Of a stretch of DNA of 6,326 bases, positions 1 to 6,326 are shown piece by piece; positions within the stretch are counted from its first letter, which is position 1; every line of letters starts with the position of its first letter. This stretch comes from an uncultured Methylococcaceae bacterium (lineage in GTDB: Bacteria > Pseudomonadota > Gammaproteobacteria > Methylococcales > Methylomonadaceae). The notes beneath the pieces were generated by a model. That model ran no database searches. It had not been told where the DNA came from and saw only the letters and a list, made by a program, of their open reading frames with translations. The stretch is from assembly GCA_903903765.1 (NCBI GenBank), contig CAIVAH010000027.1, positions 1 to 6,326 of the forward strand, written 5' to 3'. The translations under genes and the position numbers were made by a program.

Positions 1-31
1 GGCTCTCAGGTAGTTCCTGATCAGTACTCAT
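1..31 (-). CDS. grpE: GrpE nucleotide exchange factor, N-terminal fragment (cut by window edge)
   Basis: Only the first ten codons are in the window; they read MSTDQELPES on the minus strand from an ATG at 31. A good ribosome binding site (AAAGGA, 40-45) sits 8 bases upstream. The short polar, acidic stretch is typical of the disordered GrpE N-terminus but is far too short to identify the protein alone. The call rests mainly on position: grpE follows hrcA directly in a great many bacteria, and here both a CIRCE-controlled hrcA and a sigma32-like promoter precede it. GrpE would release ADP from DnaK in the cytoplasm. Another hrcA-linked gene, such as dnaK or dnaJ, is possible but fits the N-terminal residues less well. 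Confidence 0.72.
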   Translation of the reverse strand, partial: MSTDQELPES

Positions 32-39
32 GTTATGGA

Positions 40-45
40 TCCTTT
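40..45 (-). promoter_or_regulatory. Ribosome binding site of grpE
   Basis: AAAGGA on the minus strand ends 8 bases before the ATG at 31. It is the best Shine-Dalgarno match in the hrcA-grpE gap, and it is what fixes the start of the truncated gene. Confidence 0.65.
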
Positions 46-92
46 AAGTGATTTTGTGATGTGCTTAACGGCACAGATAAAAAGTTTTGCTT

Positions 93-121
93 ATTATGGG
101 GTCGTTGTTTTAGGATTCAAG
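93..121 (-). promoter_or_regulatory. Sigma32-like heat-shock promoter for grpE
   Basis: On the minus strand a -35-like CTTGAAT (121-115) is followed after 13 bases by a -10-like CCCCATAAT (101-93). The E. coli sigma32 consensus is CTTGAAA, 11-16 bases, CCCCATNT, so the match is 6 of 7 and 7 of 8 with a normal spacer. The site lies over the last hrcA codons and its -10 contains the hrcA stop codon TAA. Transcription would start near 86, about 55 bases ahead of the grpE ATG. The sequence match is seen directly; sigma32 use and in vivo activity are inferred. Part of the match is constrained by the HrcA reading frame, so coincidence cannot be excluded. Confidence 0.5.
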
Positions 122-1149
122 GCAGCGCCTAATATTTTTGCCGTCACATCTACAAACGGGATAATTTTTTCGTAAGCCATGCGGGTAGGGCCTATAACAC
201 CTAGAACTCCTAGGATCTCGTCATTAACAGAATAAGATGAGGTTACTAAACTGCATTGATCAAAGGCTTGATAGCCTGATTCTTTGCCAATAAATATTTG
301 AACACCATCCGCTTTCATGGATTGATCTAATAAGTGGATGACATCTCTTTTCTGGCTAAATGCATTAAAAAGATTTTTTAGATGGTCACGATCAGCGAGT
401 TCAGAAAAGCCCATTAAATTGGTTTCGCCACTTAAAACATAATCATCTTTTTGATGACCAGATTCAAATGTTAATTTTGCTATTTTTAACGCATCTAACA
501 TCGCTTGATTGGTTAATTCTTGATCTTTTTTTAAATCTTTTAATAAGGCAGATTTAACAGCTGCTAGGCTATGTCCAGAGTATAGGGAGTTTAGATAGTT
601 AGCGGCTTGTTGTAACTCGGCGGCGCTAAATATTTTTTCGGTATGAATAACTTTATTATGAACTTCTTGTTCGTTAGTGACGAAAATTACCAATATTCGA
701 TTATGGGATAGAGGCAGAAACTCAATATGTCTTAAGTATACTAATTCTCTTTTAGGAAGTGTTACGACTCCAGCCATATTGGTGAGTTCTGATATGAGTC
801 GTGATGCCGTGCCAATCATATTACATGGGTCATCATTTTCTGATAGCCCTAAAGAGATGTGTGCTAAATCTTTTTTATCAATGGGTTTTACTGTTAGCAG
901 ATTGTCAACAAATAAGCGGTATCCGCTTACGGTAGGGATACGCCCGGCAGAGGTGTGGGGTGAATGAATCAGGCCTAAATCCTCTAGATCTGCCATTACG
1001 TTTCTTATGGTAGCGGGGCTTAAATTAAGCTCTGAATCTTTTGAAAGTATCCGTGAGCCCACTGGTTGGCCGTCATGAATATAGCGTTCAACTAAAGTTT
1101 TAAGTAATTGTAATGAACGATCATTTAAATCTTGATTATTAAGGCTCAC
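94..1149 (-). CDS. hrcA: Heat-inducible transcription repressor HrcA
   Basis: HrcA is a cytoplasmic repressor that binds CIRCE operators and shuts off chaperone genes when the chaperone system is not overloaded. The winged-helix DNA-binding part occupies about residues 5-80, with PVGSRILS (29-36), LSPATIRNVMADLEDLGLI (43-61), the SAGRIP turn (67-72) and GYRLFVD (76-82). The GAF-like and dimerisation regions follow to residue 351, a normal family length. The open frame extends upstream to a TTG at 1206, but that extension would cross the CIRCE operator and the -10. I therefore start at the GTG at 1149, which has AGGGG (1155-1159) 5 bases upstream and gives the usual short N-terminus. The gene lies 124 bases after dolP on the same strand and leads into grpE. 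Confidence 0.96.
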   Translation of the reverse strand: MSLNNQDLNDRSLQLLKTLVERYIHDGQPVGSRILSKDSELNLSPATIRNVMADLEDLGLIHSPHTSAGRIPTVSGYRLFVDNLLTVKPIDKKDLAHISLGLSENDDPCNMIGTASRLISELTNMAGVVTLPKRELVYLRHIEFLPLSHNRILVIFVTNEQEVHNKVIHTEKIFSAAELQQAANYLNSLYSGHSLAAVKSALLKDLKKDQELTNQAMLDALKIAKLTFESGHQKDDYVLSGETNLMGFSELADRDHLKNLFNAFSQKRDVIHLLDQSMKADGVQIFIGKESGYQAFDQCSLVTSSYSVNDEILGVLGVIGPTRMAYEKIIPFVDVTAKILGAALNPKTTTP

Positions 1150-1154
1150 CGTAA

Positions 1155-1159
1155 CCCCT
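1155..1159 (-). promoter_or_regulatory. Ribosome binding site that decides the GTG start of hrcA
   Basis: AGGGG on the minus strand, 5 bases before the GTG at 1149. The next in-frame candidate upstream (TTG at 1206) overlaps the promoter -10, so it cannot be translated from the predicted transcript. Confidence 0.6.
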
Positions 1160-1171
1160 GTAAAGGCGAAA

Positions 1172-1198
1172 TTAGCACTCTTGGTAGGTGAGTGCCAA
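1172..1198 (-). promoter_or_regulatory. CIRCE operator (HrcA binding site)
   Basis: On the minus strand the site reads TTGGCACTC (1198-1190), nine bases, then GAGTGCTAA (1180-1172). The CIRCE consensus is TTAGCACTC-N9-GAGTGCTAA, so 17 of 18 arm positions match with exactly the canonical spacer; the single deviation is G for A at arm position 3. It starts at about the predicted +1 of the hrcA promoter and lies in the 5' leader, where HrcA binding would block initiation and where the RNA could also form a stem. This makes hrcA autoregulated, and co-regulates grpE by read-through. Confidence 0.96.
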
Positions 1199-1205
1199 TT
1201 TATCA

Positions 1206-1234
1206 AAAATAACAGGTCATGCGTTTAATGTCAA
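1206..1234 (-). promoter_or_regulatory. Sigma70 promoter of the hrcA operon
   Basis: On the minus strand a perfect -35 TTGACA (1234-1229) is followed after exactly 17 bases by TATTTT (1211-1206), preceded by an extended -10 TG (1214-1213). The predicted start of transcription is near 1199-1200, directly at the edge of the CIRCE operator. This is the usual arrangement for a housekeeping-sigma promoter controlled by HrcA. Confidence 0.8.
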
Positions 1235-1273
1235 TAAACACGATGTTTGATTTTAGTTATTTCTGTAGGTTAA

Positions 1274-1858
1274 TTAGTCTATATATTCAAAGACGGTCAC
1301 AATTTGTTTAATACCTGGTTGAAGTTTTGTTAAATTGATAACCACTTTGCCTTCATCTCGTTGTACTAAGCCCATTAAAAAAACCACTCCATTTTCAGTC
1401 ACAACTTTTATTGTGTTCGGGTCAAAGTCATGCATTGATCTGATTTGTTTAAAAGATTTCTTTATTTTTTGGGTAATTGCATGATCTTCTTCTTGTAAAG
1501 ATGAGTCAATGGGGTCTGTTACAACAATATGGTCATGAATCATTTTTACATTAGTAATTACTTGAATGATCCCCACAATTTTTACTTTTAATGCTTCTGT
1601 AGGTGCCTCACCCGTTATGAGTGTAGCTCCGTTATATGCATAAATGTTAATGTGGCAATAGTGTTTGATATCTTCATCATCATTAAGTTCTTCGTAGGCA
1701 TCTGCTTCGATCTCCTTATCGGACTCTATTATATTGTGTGGGCGTCTGTCTTTAAGTAATCCTGCTGCTTGTATTATTCCGGAGTTATTGGAAACAGTTG
1801 CACATGCATTCAGTAAAACTGTATTGATTAAAGAGATGATTAGTAAAAATATTTTCAT
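1274..1858 (-). CDS. dolP: Outer-membrane lipoprotein with two BON domains, DolP (YraP) family
   Basis: In E. coli DolP is an outer-membrane lipoprotein that binds anionic phospholipid through its second BON domain, supports barrier integrity and gathers at division sites. Here a lysine and a hydrophobic run (3-16) lead to the lipobox LNAC with Cys19 as the lipidation site. Residue +2 is Ala rather than Asp, which fits Lol export to the outer membrane. A linker with the family-like LLKDRRP (34-40) is followed by BON1 at about 47-114 and BON2 at about 124-193. BON2 carries VVTENGVVFLMGLV (151-164), very close to the E. coli protein. The length of 194 residues matches the family (191 in E. coli). 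The gene is last in yraN-diaA-dolP, 35 bases after diaA. Its Shine-Dalgarno is weak (CTGGA, 1871-1875, 12 bases away). Confidence 0.9.
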   Translation of the reverse strand: MKIFLLIISLINTVLLNACATVSNNSGIIQAAGLLKDRRPHNIIESDKEIEADAYEELNDDEDIKHYCHINIYAYNGATLITGEAPTEALKVKIVGIIQVITNVKMIHDHIVVTDPIDSSLQEEDHAITQKIKKSFKQIRSMHDFDPNTIKVVTENGVVFLMGLVQRDEGKVVINLTKLQPGIKQIVTVFEYID

Positions 1859-1893
1859 ATATAATGTAAGTCCAGAGGGATTAATTAAAATAG

Positions 1894-2478
1894 TTAACCA
1901 AAGATTTGGTGATCAATTAAATCGCATAAGCAATGCGTTATTAAAACATGAGTTTCCTGAATACGGATGCTGGAATTTAAGTTAACTCGAATTTCAATGT
2001 CGGTCTCGCGTAGTAATGGTGAAATTAATCCTCCCTCATTTCCGGTGACAGCAATAATGGTTATTTCTTTGTCATGGGCTAATGCTATTGCTTTAGCAAT
2101 GTTACTTGAGTTATTTCCATCGGTATAGATCATTAGGATATCGCCACTTTGCCCTAAGGCTCTTAATTGTTTTGATAAAATATCATCATACTGATAGTCA
2201 TTTGCTATTGCAGTAATGGTAGCTACATCTGATGCTAAATTAATGGCAGGTAAAGAAGGTCTATCCCTTTCAAATTGATTAAGCATGGCCAATGAAAAAA
2301 GTTGAGCGCTAGTTGCAGAACGACCATTTCCAAATGTCAGTATTTTTTTGTCATTTAATAGTGCAGAGACTATATTTAGAGCAGCGTATTCAATGTGTTC
2401 AGGTAGATAAGACAGGGCTTCTTGCTGTGCTTGAATGCTGTCAGAAAAGTTATTAATGATGCGATCTTGTAGGTTCAT
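1894..2478 (-). CDS. diaA: DnaA initiator-associating protein DiaA (SIS domain)
   Basis: DiaA is a homotetrameric cytoplasmic protein that binds several DnaA molecules and helps assemble the initiation complex at oriC. The protein is one SIS domain of 194 residues (196 in E. coli). Close matches are GNGRSATSAQ (50-59), RPSLPAI (73-79), TAIANDYQYDD (residues ~88-98) and RIQETHVL (172-179) followed by CLCDLID. The Phe near the C-terminus (193), equivalent to the E. coli DiaA Phe needed for DnaA binding, is kept. The alternative is GmhA phosphoheptose isomerase, from the same family. The GmhA zinc ligands His and Glu after the AQ motif are Leu60 and Ala64 here, which argues against catalysis, although the Gln174 and His182 equivalents remain. 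The gene starts 13 bases after yraN with no clear Shine-Dalgarno, so translational coupling is likely. Confidence 0.9.
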   Translation of the reverse strand: MNLQDRIINNFSDSIQAQQEALSYLPEHIEYAALNIVSALLNDKKILTFGNGRSATSAQLFSLAMLNQFERDRPSLPAINLASDVATITAIANDYQYDDILSKQLRALGQSGDILMIYTDGNNSSNIAKAIALAHDKEITIIAVTGNEGGLISPLLRETDIEIRVNLNSSIRIQETHVLITHCLCDLIDHQIFG

Positions 2479-2491
2479 TTGGGAGTTCGGG

Positions 2492-2857
2492 TTAAAAAGC
2501 GTTTTTTATCCATTCTATTTTGCCACTACCTGAAATGCCAACAACATCAAAGCGGATGGCTCGATCTTTTTTTTGGGTAGTTAAATAAAATTGTGTAGTT
2601 CTTATTATACGTGATTGTTTTTTAAGCGTAATGCTTTCCAGAGCGCTGCCGTAGCGATCTGATTTTCTATAGCGCACTTCAATGATCACTAAACACTGTT
2701 GGTCGTACATGATTAAATCAAGTTCTCCCAGCTTACAGCGAAAATTTCTTAAAACAGGTTTTAAGCCATGATCAATAAGATAGTTATGAGCTTGTTCTTC
2801 AGCATTTTCACCTGTAGTGAGATGTGCTGGTTTAGTTTTAAGCTCTGAAATGGGCAC
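2492..2857 (-). CDS. yraN: UPF0102 family protein YraN, predicted nuclease fold
   Basis: This is a 121-residue member of the UPF0102/YraN family, which has a restriction-endonuclease-like fold and no firmly established cellular role. The N-terminal TTGENAEEQAHNYLIDHGL (14-32) matches the family's GxxAExxAxxxLxxxG pattern. The PD-(D/E)xK-like core is GELDLI (44-49) followed by IIEVRYRKS (58-66). The usual catalytic Lys is Arg62, as in the enterobacterial proteins, so catalysis is uncertain. RFDVVG (residues ~103-108) and EWIKNAF at the C-terminus are also conserved. The start is GTG at 2857, chosen because GGAG (2865-2868) lies 7 bases upstream and the next Met is residue 50. It is the first gene of yraN-diaA-dolP, divergent from rsmI. 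In E. coli lpoA precedes yraN; here lpoA is absent at this site. Confidence 0.92.
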   Translation of the reverse strand: MPISELKTKPAHLTTGENAEEQAHNYLIDHGLKPVLRNFRCKLGELDLIMYDQQCLVIIEVRYRKSDRYGSALESITLKKQSRIIRTTQFYLTTQKKDRAIRFDVVGISGSGKIEWIKNAF

Positions 2858-2864
2858 TAATAAT

Positions 2865-2868
2865 CTCC
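2865..2868 (-). promoter_or_regulatory. Ribosome binding site deciding the GTG start of yraN
   Basis: GGAG on the minus strand, 7 bases before the GTG at 2857. No ATG occurs until codon 50, inside the conserved core, so this site and the GTG define the start. Confidence 0.65.
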
Positions 2869-2900
2869 AATGGAAGTTTTTATGTAAGCGTTAAAAAAAC

Positions 2901-2930
2901 AAGATACTGATATAATTTGGTTTTTTTGAA
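2901..2930 (-). promoter_or_regulatory. Possible sigma70 promoter of yraN-diaA-dolP
   Basis: On the minus strand TTCAAA (2930-2925), 18 bases, TATCTT (2906-2901). Each box matches 4 of 6 consensus positions. Transcription would start near 2894 with a leader of about 37 bases. It overlaps the rsmI promoter face to face, so the two might compete. The match is weak and AT-rich DNA gives such hits by chance. Confidence 0.28.
2908..2916 (+). promoter_or_regulatory. Extended -10 promoter of rsmI
   Basis: TGATATAAT: a perfect -10 hexamer TATAAT (2911-2916) with the extended TGN motif directly before it. No convincing -35 is present at 17 bases (the region around 2888-2895 reads GCGTTAAA), which is common for extended -10 promoters. 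Predicted start of transcription is about 2923, inside a run of seven T, giving a leader of about 39 bases. Confidence 0.7.
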
Positions 2931-2961
2931 TAACTCTTTCTTTATAGCACAGGTTTTATTA

Positions 2962-3858
2962 ATGACCGTTTCTAATGTTAATGTTTTTGGCACATTGTAT
3001 GTTGTTGCAACACCTATCGGTAACTTAGCAGATATAAGTTTTAGAGCTATAGAGATTTTAAAGAGTGTTGATATGATAGCGGCTGAAGATACGCGCCATG
3101 TCGTAATGTTGCTAAAGCATTATGGTATTACGAATAAGTTGGTTTCTTTACATCAACATAATGAAGATAAGGCATCAAGCGTTTTATTAGAAAAATTACG
3201 AGATGGTTTATCAATAGCATTAGTCTCAGATGCAGGTACTCCCTTATTAAGTGACCCAGGAATGCCCTTAGTAAAATTAGTTAAAGAAGCGGGTTTAGAT
3301 GTAGTGCCAATTCCTGGTGCTTGTGCATTAATTACAGCATTATCAGTCGCTGGAATGCCGGTGACGCAATTTTCATTTGAGGGTTTTTTACCTAGGACAT
3401 CATCAGCACGTAAAGCTTTTTTTGCGGAGCGGTTAAATCATACCAAGACTTGGGTTTTTTATGAATCGTGTCATAGAATCTTAGCATGTCTGCAAGATAT
3501 GGTCGACGTGTTGCCTTTAGATCGAGAAATTGTGATTGCCAGAGAGTTAACTAAATTGCATGAAACGATAGTTAAAGTAACCTTATCTGAAGCTTTAGCT
3601 CTGGTATCTGCTAATGAGAATATGCGTAAAGGTGAGTTTGTGGTAATCGTTGGTGGTGCTGAAGAAGATGGCAAGCAATTAATGACAACTGAGCAAGAAA
3701 AAGTTTTAAAAATTTTAATGCGTGAATGTTCAATTAAGACGGCCGTAGCTATGGCGGTTGATATAACAGGGGTAAGAAAAAAAATATTGTATCAAGCCGC
3801 TTTGCAAATAGACCAAGAGAAAGATTGTAGGATAAGTTATATTGGTACTGATTTTTAA
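2962..3858 (+). CDS. rsmI: 16S rRNA (cytidine1402-2'-O)-methyltransferase RsmI
   Basis: RsmI methylates the 2'-O of C1402 in the decoding centre of 16S rRNA, using S-adenosylmethionine, and is a member of the tetrapyrrole-methylase fold. In the 298-residue protein I see TPIGNLADIS (17-26), AAEDTRH (40-46), HQHNE (64-68), SDAGTPLLSDPG (89-100), PIPGACALITALS (116-128) and EGFLPR (140-145), followed by FYESCHR and ARELTKLHET. A small C-terminal region with VRKKILYQAAL resembles the helix-turn-helix tail of E. coli RsmI (286 residues). The frame is open up to a TTG at 2917, but that lies in the -10 region. I start at the ATG at 2962, with AGG (2951-2953) 8 bases upstream. It is divergent from yraN and convergent with aroE (6 bp between stops). 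Confidence 0.96.
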   Translation: MTVSNVNVFGTLYVVATPIGNLADISFRAIEILKSVDMIAAEDTRHVVMLLKHYGITNKLVSLHQHNEDKASSVLLEKLRDGLSIALVSDAGTPLLSDPGMPLVKLVKEAGLDVVPIPGACALITALSVAGMPVTQFSFEGFLPRTSSARKAFFAERLNHTKTWVFYESCHRILACLQDMVDVLPLDREIVIARELTKLHETIVKVTLSEALALVSANENMRKGEFVVIVGGAEEDGKQLMTTEQEKVLKILMRECSIKTAVAMAVDITGVRKKILYQAALQIDQEKDCRISYIGTDF

Positions 3859-3864
3859 TTTAAC

Positions 3865-5723
<1,859 letters not shown>

Positions 5724-5771
5724 TCATTAAGTTTAGAGAATCAGCGTTTAGGCTTTGATTATTATTGATTT

Positions 5772-5780
5772 ATTGTATCA
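5772..5780 (-). promoter_or_regulatory. Possible extended -10 promoter of hemB-aroE
   Basis: On the minus strand TGATACAAT (5780-5772): a -10 TACAAT with 5 of 6 consensus bases and the extended TGN before it. No good -35 lies 16-18 bases upstream. Transcription would start near 5765, with a leader of about 50 bases. It sits in the middle of the 133-base hemB/mlaC divergent gap. I could not find a comparably clear plus-strand promoter for mlaC in that gap. Confidence 0.42.
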
Positions 5781-5847
5781 AGGATTGCTGACAGGGATAT
5801 TTGTAAAATTTTTGCAAGCAATTAATAGTTTAATTTTAGAGGGTTTC

Positions 5848-6326
5848 ATGAACGTTAGACGTAACACATTGTGGGTTTTTTTCGCGTTATTATGGATTTT
5901 AATGGCGAGTAGTGAAGTTAATGCAGCAGACTTGTTACCGCCTCAGCAAGCAATAGAAACTGCTTCTACAAAACTGCAAAATAAGATGCAGGATAAAGAT
6001 TTCGTTAAAAACTTTTCTAAGGTAAATCAGTTTGTTAATGAAGCTATTTTGCCCAGTACTGATTTTGAGAAAATATCTTCTTTAGTGTTAGGTAAGCTTT
6101 GGAAATCAGCGACTCCACAAGAGCGTGACCGTTTTAAACAAGAATTTCAAACTTTATTAGTTAGAACCTATTCTAGGGCATTTGTAGAATTTAAAGACTG
6201 GACTATTCGGTATTTACCGATAGAAATGGAAACAGATGCGACTAAAGTTATTGTTAAAACAGAGGTCTTACAACCAGGTATTAAACCAGTAGCGGTAGAT
6301 TATCGTATGTTGTTGTCTGATGGTGA
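5848..6326 (+). CDS. mlaC: MlaC/Ttg2D-family periplasmic phospholipid-binding protein (3' end outside window)
   Basis: MlaC shuttles phospholipids across the periplasm between the outer-membrane MlaA complex and the inner-membrane MlaFEDB transporter. The first 159 residues are present. Residues 1-26 form a Sec signal peptide: Arg4-Arg5, a hydrophobic core at 8-20, and a VNA cleavage site (24-26). The mature part has the family pattern: a helix with DFEKISSLVLGKLW, then ATPQERDRFKQEFQTLLVRTY, then SRAFVEF, and strands such as TKVIVKTEV leading to YRMLLSDG. GAGGG (5839-5843) lies 4 bases before the ATG. The gene is divergent from hemB and not seen next to other mla genes, although downstream sequence is missing. 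The alternative is HpnM, the hopanoid-associated paralogue of the same family, so the symbol is less sure than the family. Confidence 0.8.
   Translation, partial: MNVRRNTLWVFFALLWILMASSEVNAADLLPPQQAIETASTKLQNKMQDKDFVKNFSKVNQFVNEAILPSTDFEKISSLVLGKLWKSATPQERDRFKQEFQTLLVRTYSRAFVEFKDWTIRYLPIEMETDATKVIVKTEVLQPGIKPVAVDYRMLLSDG

Noticed and set aside
60..75. Hairpin TGTGC/GCACA in the hrcA-grpE gap as an attenuator or terminator
   Set aside because: The stem is only 5 bp with a 6-base loop and no T-tract follows on the minus strand. It might affect the grpE leader, but nothing supports termination.
677..967. 96-codon plus-strand open frame opposite hrcA
   Set aside because: It is antisense to a well-conserved gene, resembles no known protein and has no ribosome binding site I can recognise.
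1150..1206. 19-codon N-terminal extension of HrcA from a TTG
   Set aside because: It spans the CIRCE operator and reaches the -10 box, so it lies upstream of the predicted transcript start. The GTG at 1149 has a better ribosome binding site.
1236..1248. AAACA/TGTTT inverted repeat after dolP as a terminator
   Set aside because: Five AT-rich pairs, a 3-base loop and no T-tract in the dolP direction; it also lies next to the hrcA -35.
1734..1985. Plus-strand open frame of 83 codons across dolP and diaA
   Set aside because: It is antisense to both genes, has no recognisable motif and ends within diaA; it is a shadow frame.
1894..2478. Phosphoheptose isomerase GmhA
   Set aside because: Two zinc ligands are replaced, the sequence follows DiaA closely along its length, and the yraN-diaA-dolP order is that of DiaA.
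2917..2961. 15-codon N-terminal extension of RsmI from a TTG
   Set aside because: The TTG touches the -10 hexamer, and the ATG at 2962 gives the normal family N-terminus with an AGG 8 bases upstream.
3777..3795. A8 run in rsmI, read as a minus-strand T8 terminator tail for aroE or as a phase-variable tract
   Set aside because: On the minus strand only a 3-bp stem precedes the T-run. The run encodes conserved Lys-Lys near the RsmI C-terminus, and an A8 in AT-rich DNA is expected by chance.

Overview
The window is a piece of core bacterial chromosome. It holds eight genes, two of them cut by the window edges, packed closely with no insertion sequence, tRNA/rRNA, CRISPR array or prophage visible. 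DNA is AT-rich. The gene set (rsmI divergent from yraN-diaA-dolP, a lipoprotein with two BON domains, a Pseudomonas-type HemB, an MlaC-family protein) points to a Gammaproteobacterium. An hrcA gene with a CIRCE operator rules out an Enterobacterales-like organism and fits lineages that keep HrcA. A low-GC methanotroph-like or sulfur-oxidiser-like gammaproteobacterium is possible, but this is a weak guess.

Layout. (1) 1-1234, minus strand: the heat-shock operon hrcA-grpE, with grpE cut after ten codons. hrcA has a strong sigma70 promoter followed immediately by a CIRCE operator. A sigma32-like promoter lies across the hrcA stop codon and would drive grpE and whatever follows. (2) 1274-2857, minus strand: yraN-diaA-dolP, an operon known from Escherichia coli, encoding a nuclease-fold protein of unknown role, a DnaA-binding SIS protein and an outer-membrane BON lipoprotein. 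(3) 2962-3858, plus strand: rsmI, the 16S rRNA C1402 2'-O-methyltransferase, divergent from yraN and starting from a consensus extended -10 promoter. (4) 3865-5714, minus strand: hemB-aroE, joined by an ATGA stop/start overlap. It is convergent with rsmI and only 6 bp separate the two stop codons. (5) 5848-6326, plus strand: the 5' part of an MlaC/Ttg2D-family periplasmic lipid-transport protein, divergent from hemB.

How the parts work together. HrcA should repress its own promoter through CIRCE until unfolded protein titrates the chaperone system. The sigma32-like site inside hrcA would give grpE a second, positive heat-shock input. DolP and MlaC both concern the outer-membrane lipid barrier but are in separate units. 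HemB and AroE belong to different pathways (tetrapyrroles and aromatic amino acids) and are probably translationally coupled.

I found no undescribed defence, mobile or biosynthetic system. The observations most worth a check are regulatory: the dual heat-shock control of grpE, an apparent rsmI terminator embedded antisense in aroE, and the compact rsmI/yraN divergent promoter.
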